A stretch of DNA of 64,000 nt from Bretschneidera sinensis (Eukaryota; Streptophyta; Magnoliopsida; Brassicales; Akaniaceae). Location of the stretch: positions 24,212,001 through 24,276,000 of the forward strand of contig CM043700.1 in the NCBI GenBank assembly GCA_023935145.1, written 5' to 3'. The position numbers and the translations under genes were made by a program. Below the pieces are notes generated by a model. It was not told the origin of the DNA. It searched no databases and saw only the letters and a list, made by a program, of their open reading frames with translations. Below, piece by piece: positions 57,284 to 64,000 of the stretch (position 1 is its first letter; each line of letters opens with the position of its first letter).

Positions 57284-59263
57284 TTTCCCTTTGTACACAC
57301 ATTTGTTAATTGATTTTTGCTTACATGAAATCAGGACAAACAATTGAAATTATGTATAGAAATGTTTTAAATGCACATGTAACAAAACTGATGTTATTTC
57401 TCTTGTTGTCTCGCATGGTTTGATAGCTCAATCAAAATAACTGCAATCTATTTGTTCTGAGTTTTAAACAAACTCCATTTCTTGTGTTTCATCTCTAAGC
57501 ATGTAAAGGCTATGAAGACCATCAGTAATTTGGAGTTACTTTGAAGGCTCCCTCTCTCTCTCTCACCAGAAAAGCCCATTTTATTCTGTTTTTAACGCAT
57601 TCCCAATTTACCAGAAAAGAAAAAAGTAGTACTGCTTCATGAAGATCAAGTTTTGTGCCGGTAAAGATGGATTAAACCATTAGCAGAAGAAGTAATACAA
57701 CTTTCTTGTTCGTCAATTTCTTCTAAATAGCTCGACTGCTAATGTCTATGGAACTAGTTTGATTAGCACGTGTTTGTTTTCAATATAATAGATTTATATG
57801 GTGATTAAAATCTATTACAAGTAATTAATAATTTAACTATGCAAATTCGTGTTTTCATATTTTTCTACGAAATGTTTAAAAAAATTTAAGAAGTATTTAG
57901 TTGTGAAAAATAATTTTTTATTTTTATTTTTATTTTCATATCAACAATTTGTACATTCTTAATATATTTTTTAAAATATTTTTTTTTTCAATGTAATTTT
58001 TTAAAAAAATTGATAAATAATTTTTTTTATCTTTTTTAATATTATGTTTAAAAAAATGTTTTTTAAATTTTGTTAAGGATGTGCAAATATTGAAAAAAAT
58101 AATACAGAAAATATAAAAAATAAAAAATATTTTTCACACCTAAATGTAATGTTCTCAATTTCTTTTAAAAGTTTAACATTTTCAAATTCTTAGGGAAGTA
58201 TAGCACTTCTAGCAACACCCACAACCACAACAACTTTAAGCCACGTACAACACATAGTTTATCATCTAGATATCCAAACGTAGGGATGATCATAAGACAG
58301 GTCGAGCCGAATAATTAAAAACGCTAACTCGACTCATGAATCTTAATGAATTAATTGAATCAAATTAAACTTGAACCGAGTTTTAAAATCTATTCCATGT
58401 TATAGTTTCTTGTCTTAACCCTCATATTTTTAAGCATACTTTTGGCCTGTACAAATCCGCAGCTGAATCTTGGTGCCATAGTTTCCAGTTTAGCCATTTT
58501 TTTCTACCTTAGCCCAATCAGTTTAGCTAGCTTCCTTTAAATTCTGCTGTTTGCTGGTTAGCTAGTAGGAAATCAATAATAGGCCCAGCCCAAGTTTCGG
58601 TATCATTGTTGTGGACACATTTGCACAAATTAATAAAATGATCAACATTAATGCTCGTGATGGAAACAAAGTAAAAGTTCAGGAATTAAAAGAACCACAA
58701 CTGGGAAGGAATTGTACCCAAGTCAGACCTTAAAAACCATCACCATTTCTTCTTTTTTTATAGGTTTTTTTTTTTAATAATAGAAGTGCAAAATTTCCAT
58801 GCAGTTATCTTAAAAAATTCTACACTCGTCTAAACGCAGAACAATAATTGTTTAACTTAAAGGGTTGTAAACTGTACGGCTGTACCAAACTGCATTATCA
58901 TATTATATTATTAATTTTTTTCTTTATTTTTTTTTTGCATTTTTCATTATTAATTTTCAGAATTTAACTAATGAAAAAAATTAACTAAAATTTTATAATT
59001 TACATAAAATTCATTTTTAAGTGAAATTAATTTGATGGTGTAATACATTTTACAGAGTTTTAATCTCAAATTTTCCGGGTTTTGTTAAAAAAACATTTTT
59101 TGAAAAAGGGAAATGAGTAAAGAATTCCAATTTCAGAAATGGGAAGCCGGGAACGAAACATTCAGTCAACTTTGCACAATAAGCAAGCGCCAACCCGGCA
59201 ACCCCCTAATTGAAACGAAAGCTTCACCCGAAATTCCCATTAATTAAAAACAAAAAGGAAAAT
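57284..59263. other. Intergenic region between CASP and peptidyl-tRNA hydrolase
   Basis: It contains the CASP 3' UTR and an AT-rich stretch (57850-58150). At about 58284-58400 TAGGGATGATCATAAGAC followed by GGTCGAGCCG and AACTCGACTC looks like a decayed hAT-type MITE end. No supported gene. The 5' UTR of the next gene should lie just before 59264. Confidence 0.6.
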
Positions 59264-62200
59264 ATGAGTGCAGGTGCTGTAATGACAACATCAATCATCT
59301 CAAACATTGGCTTCCCAAGCAGCCAACGTTTCTTTGGCTCCCCATTAATTCCCTTTTCCTCTTTTTCTTGCTTGTGGAAAAGAGGAAGAAGCATACTGAT
59401 GTCTCAATCTCCAAATTTCACTTCTTCTTCTTCTACCACCACAGGAGCAGTATCAAAGCCAAATCAACAGCAGCACCCTTGGCTCATCGTCGGCCTCGGC
59501 AACCCTGGCAAAAAATACCAGGGCACTCGCCACAATGTCTCTCTACTTTTCATATCATAATTTTATTTTATTGGCTTTATATTAATTTTTCAATAATTTT
59601 ATGGTCTTATGTTTATTTTTCAGGTTGGTTTCGAAATGGTTGATGCCATTGCTGAAGCTGAGGGGATATCCATGAGCGTTGTTAACTTCAAAGCTCTCTT
59701 TGGAAAAGGTTAGCTTTGCTTCCAATTTTTTCCTAGTATTTTCTTTTTCTGATAAGCAATTGCAATTACCATTATTCCAAAGTCAAAAAGGTATTTCTTT
59801 TTTTCTTCTTTTAAATGTTCTGTGTATGTGCTACCTTTAGTTTTCATTGTCGAAAAAGTTTGTGATGAAAGTGATTGGGAAAGTGGTGAGTCTACACCAA
59901 AATGCTTTTATTGAGGGTAGACACATATTGGATTCCGGGTTATTGCCAATGAATTTTGTTATCTACTTGAATGGGTTTTAGGGAGAAGTGATGCAAATGG
60001 ATTTCGAAGTGCCTCAGTCTCCTTTTTTGTTCACTTTGGTGATGGAAGCCTTTAGCAAGATGTTGGTGAGGGTGGCCGATGAAGGTTTGCATGGATTTAA
60101 TGTGGGTAGAAACGACGGGGTAGTGAGTGTCTCTCTTCTTCTTTTTGCTTATGATACCATTGTGATTTATGGGGTTGAGCTCAAACAAATTTTCTATTTT
60201 AGATGTTCTCTTCTTTGTTTTGTGGTGTTTTTCGCTTGAATATTAATCTCGGCAAGAGTGACTTAATTTCGCTTGGTCAAATGTAAATGGTGAGCATTTG
60301 GATTCTTTATTAGATTGCAATGTGGGATCTCTTCCTCTCACCTATCTTGAGCTTCCCCTTGGTGCAAAGTTCAAATAAAGAAGTGTGTGGGGCCCCATTG
60401 TTGAAAGGTTTGAAACAAGGTTGGCTTGGTGGAAGAACTGTTTTCTCTCCTAAGAGGTAAGGCTTACTCTCATTAAATCCACATTCTTGAGACTACCCAT
60501 TTACTTTATGTCTCTTTTTCTCATTCCTTGTTTGGTGGCTAAGCGGTTGGAAGGCATCCATAGAAGGTTCCTTTGGAGAAATTTTGGGGAGGAGTACAAG
60601 TATGATTTGATTAGGTGGGTGTTGTTAAACAATCGATGGAAAGAGGGGGGTTGGGTGTAAAATCACTTTCTCTTATCAACAAAGCTCTTTTAGGGAAATA
60701 ATTGTGGAGATTCTTAGTGGAGAGGGACCACTTATGTAGGCGCATGGTTGAGGCCAAATTTGGTGTGGAGTCTAGTGGGTTGATGGCAAAGGAAGGGAAT
60801 GGTGTGGGAGTTTGGAAATGGATACTGAAAGGGTGGATTAGTTTTTCTCCTTAGGTCTCTTTCTCAGTGAGCAATGACGAAAAGGTTAGGCTTTGGCATG
60901 ATTCTTGGTATAATCCGTTGAAATTCCAACTCTTGGATGTCTTTGTGATGTGTGTGATAAGGACGCCCTTATTGTCTCTTGCATCTTCTTATCCAATGAG
61001 GTGGTTACTTGGGATGTGATTTTCCATAGAAATGTTCATGATTGGGAACTTGAGAGTGTTGAGAATTTTTTTGAGGATTTATATAGCAATAGCCGTGATT
61101 TGTCTAAAGAGGGTGTGGTTCGTCGGAAGTTAAGTCCGAAAAAACTGCTTTGAGGTAAAATCTCATTTTAGGAGTCTTCTTGAGGATCCTTATCTGGACA
61201 GTTCTCCCACTTTTCCACCGTTTGGATTGCTCAATCCCCCAAAAAGGTGTGTTTGTTGATAATTGATTCATTTGCAAGGAAAAGTTCGAGTCCGTGTCTC
61301 ATCTTTTGTTGGAGTGCTCGTTGGTTAGAAGTCTTTCAAAGATGGCCTATTGCATTGTGGGTGTCTCTTAGGTGGATGACAGCTCCGTAAAAGATGAACT
61401 TTGGGCTTGGAATGAGATTCATGCCTCTAAAGAGACGAAGTAGGCTTTTTCCTTGATTCCCCCTTATATTTTTTGGCCCGTGTGGAATGAGAGAAATAAG
61501 ACAGTTGTTGACAATAAAGAAAGGTCCTTAGAAGCAATTCAGGATAGTTAGTTTAATACTCTTAAGATTTTGGTTTAGGGGTAAATTTTTTGTAAATGAG
61601 GAAGACCTTTTAGAGTTTGTTGAGTTTCTTTCTTGTAAATAATGTACAAGGGTTGCATCCTCTTGGTGATTTTCTAATATACTTTTTACTTATGAAAGAA
61701 AGATAATGTTTAAGATGATTTACTATTAGCTCACTGATTGAGTTGTAACTATTTTGGTTACAACTTTCAATTATATGAGTTAGATCTTCACCTTGTTTGC
61801 TTGTTTTGAATGATTGAAATAGAAGCTATTGATTTCTTTGTCTGCGCATAATTTGTTATCTTTGGAGTTTGTCAATTATTGTTTTTGTTTTGAGCATAGA
61901 AGACTAGGGTGGATTATGAGATGTGTGTGCTTGGAAGCAAGTAGCAAACTCAAGTAATCTCAAATCTCATGTAGAGGTTGTGATCTCGGCTAGTTAAAAC
62001 AAAATAGTGTGCAATGATAAAGCCTGAAGATTAGCTCGTACCTTCACATGGTTTAGCAGAGAAGGAAGTATCTAGCCACTTTAGCAGTTTCTCAATTTGT
62101 TACTCCTTCCGTCCCATAATTTCTATCCATCTTTCCATTTTGTGATATCCCATCATTTTGTCCACTTTGAAAAATCAAAGCATATTTTTGCTAACTTTTC

Positions 62201-64000
62201 TTAAATTACCCTTACTTTTTTAATGTTTATTTTTTATTGTAAGTTGTGATGTGAAGAGTACATTTGGAAAACAATGCATTTTTATGCGCAAAAAATGCAT
62301 TAATTGATGTTCTCTTAAAAAGTTGGAGGTCCAAAGATGGACAAAAATTATGGGTCGAAGGGATTGTCCTATTTGGGACAGTTTATTTTTTGGTTTTTGT
62401 TTTTTTTATGTTGAGAGATATAGCTTTCTAAACATATGTTTTAGGTTTCCTAAACATATGTATTAGGTTTCCTAATCTTTCAAAGTTTATATTTCCTATT
62501 ATTTTTTCTATTCCTATTAGGATTTATAGTCTTAGGTCTATATATAGGTTTCTTAGTTTGTTCACACAACAACAACAATAATAAGAATTCTTATACAATA
62601 TTTCTTCCCAGTCTCTCATTTCTCTCTATAATCTAAATTTCAATATGGCATTAGAGGGATCCTGGTGGTGATCTAAGATAAACACCATTAAAAAAAGTAA
62701 AAAAAAATCTAGTTTAGAATATGTTTTTAGTTTCTGTTTTGTTTTTCCGACAAATTCTACGGCATCCTTTCTGTTTTTTGTGGTTTGTGTTCTTCTCCGG
62801 TTAAGTAGGTTGTTAGATTTTGTTTTTTTTTTTTTTTTTTTGCGAAGCTATGCAGATCCAAAGAATTTCCTCTGTTTTTCCTACTGTGTGGTAGTCTTAG
62901 TTTAGAAAAAACGATCGCATCTCCAATCTGCCTTTTCGGCGATCCCCGTGACCAGCCTCCACCACCATTAGAACCGCGAGAATCCGGCGGCCAAAACCCT
63001 GCAATATCTGTCATCCACCGTCAGCAAACCACTCCACTGTCATCTACACACACCACCTGAACCGAAATTTTCCTATCTACTCAATCCTGTCGTCCTCTTA
63101 TTGTGATTTCGCCAGATCTGTCGCCTAGAAGCCCCCAAATAATTTCCAGATCTGCCGCACTTGAAGAAAAGAATCGTTCTTGATCGTTCCTAAAGAAGAA
63201 TTTATCACCTCTGTGTTGATGTTATTGACCCGATATTGATGTTGTTAACCCGATCCAACTTGTTTTGATGTTATTATCCCTTTGACTCATCGATTGCAGC
63301 CCATTCAAGTCAAACTCAAAGTTAGTCAAAAACAAGACAAAAAAAGTCAAGTTTTGTTGATCCAATGTTTGTTCTCGGATCTTGTCTTGGTAGGTGGTAT
63401 CGATGTGGTGATCTAACTGTTTGTCGTAGGTGTGGAAACCCGATATATTCTCATGAGTTATTGTAATTTATGGGTTTGAGTTTATTTGTTTCAGATTCGA
63501 TTAGGTTTGTTGTTGGTATGGATTTATTTGTAACAAGTTGGTGTATGTGTATGCTCCAACTTAAAGGGGAGTGCTGAGAGGTTTCTTAATTAGATATATA
63601 TTAGGTTTTCTAATCTTTCTTAGTTTATGTTTCCTATTCCTATTAGGATTTATAGTCTTAGGTCTATTTATAGGTTTATTGGTTTGTTCACACAACAACA
63701 ACAACAATAGGAATTCTTCTACAACAATAATAATAAGAATTCTCTCTATAACCTAAATTTCAACATTATAAAGAAAACTAACCCCAAACACCCTTAAAAA
63801 ACTGTTTATGAAATGGTTTATGTTTATAAAAATTTGAATTTATCTTACAAAAACTATTTTTGAAAAATCATTTTTAATGTTTATCATACAAGAATTATTT
63901 CGTGTTTTAAAAGTCAGCTTTGTAATTGGTCATCTCAAAATCAGAGTTAATATCAATATTTTGTACTGAGAAATGCATAAAATCTTATGGAAATCACCTT
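59264..64000 (+). CDS. Peptidyl-tRNA hydrolase, organelle-targeted; exons 1-2 only, runs off the window
   Basis: Peptidyl-tRNA hydrolase (Pth family) frees tRNA from stalled peptidyl-tRNA; plant copies with N-terminal extensions serve plastids or mitochondria. Exon 1 is 59264-59536 (91 codons), exon 2 is 59624-59708, both in frame. The domain starts [29 protein letters not shown] (in two parts across the junction); His90 of TRHN matches the catalytic His of bacterial Pth. Residues 1-70 are Ser/Thr-rich with few acidic residues, fitting a transit peptide. An apparent earlier start would need a TTG codon, so ATG at 59264 is used; in-frame Met codons also occur at 59282 and 59399. No later exon is recognisable up to 64000, so the true end lies outside. 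The donor after exon 1 (GTCTCT) is weak. Confidence 0.88.
59846..61703 (+). mobile_element. 5'-truncated L1-type LINE (peptidyl-tRNA hydrolase intron 2)
   Basis: It opens inside the reverse transcriptase (VVSLHQNAFIEGRHILDS), skips part of the RT core, and continues [17 protein letters not shown] and LLLFAYDTIVI, where the catalytic FADD reads FAYD. Then come the post-RT region, a zinc-binding remnant and a 3' end with TTGCATCCTCTTGGTG and the tail TTTTTACTTATGAAAGAAAG. It has multiple stops and frameshifts. No convincing target-site duplication. Confidence 0.9.
62409..63765 (+). mobile_element. Miniature non-autonomous LTR retrotransposon, copy 2 (peptidyl-tRNA hydrolase intron 2)
   Basis: The 5' LTR at 62409-62645 and 3' LTR at 63572-63765 share TG(T/C)TGAGAG at the start, TATTAGGATTTATAGTCTTA and TTGTTCACACAACAACAACA internally, and CTAAATTTCAA(T/C)A at the end. 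TGGCATTAGAGG follows the 5' LTR as a decayed tRNA-Met primer site. AACTTAAAGGGGAG is the polypurine tract. The flanks TTTTA and TTATA may be a decayed 5-bp target-site duplication. The interior lacks gag and pol but resembles that of the copy at 21377-22799 (GTTGGTG.ATGTGTATGCTC, GGATCTTGT, GTGGTGA.CTAA). Confidence 0.82.

Noticed and set aside
59210..59263. Upstream extension of peptidyl-tRNA hydrolase (start with K-R-K-L...)
   Set aside because: It would begin at a TTG codon; the first ATG at 59264 gives a normal transit-peptide-like start.

Overview
This is nuclear DNA from a flowering plant. It is AT-rich and has small exons with GT-AG introns, four genes recognisable as plant families, and introns and spacers full of L1-type LINE fragments, short LTR elements and MITE-like repeats. 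The protein sequences and repeat types suggest a eudicot, probably woody; I cannot name the species.

Layout. 1-3863: AT-rich 5' flank with no supported gene. 3864-32102 (+): a complete 31-exon gene for SCD1 (STOMATAL CYTOKINESIS DEFECTIVE 1), the DENN + WD40 trafficking protein. I could join all 31 exons in frame into 1211 residues. Its introns hold at least six LINE fragments, a miniature LTR element, two facing LTRs, SINE-like elements, a Tourist-like MITE and several tandem duplications. 32103-36390: spacer with a three-copy ~90-bp array. 36391-37693 (-): a four-exon PLAC8 / cell-number-regulator-type gene (299 aa) with a Pro/Gln-rich N-terminus, a TATA box, and diverged copies of one repeat block on both sides. 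37694-44307: spacer with repeat blocks and a probable LTR remnant. 44308-57283 (+): a complete 19-exon gene for the Golgi golgin CASP (680 aa). 59264 to beyond the right edge (+): the first two exons of an organellar peptidyl-tRNA hydrolase. Its second intron carries a dead LINE and a second miniature LTR element of the same family as the one in SCD1.

The genes do not form a functional cluster, although SCD1 and CASP both act in membrane trafficking. The main novelty is in the repeats. At five places in SCD1 introns, a 10-19 bp direct repeat brackets only about 10-22 nt resembling the extreme 3' tail of the local LINE families. They look like target-site duplications around almost completely 5'-truncated LINE insertions ('nano-insertions'). 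Several ordinary 5'-truncated LINEs nearby have clear target-site duplications, which gives the mechanism a local reference. All exon boundaries, frames and repeat boundaries were read by eye; no alignment or folding was run.
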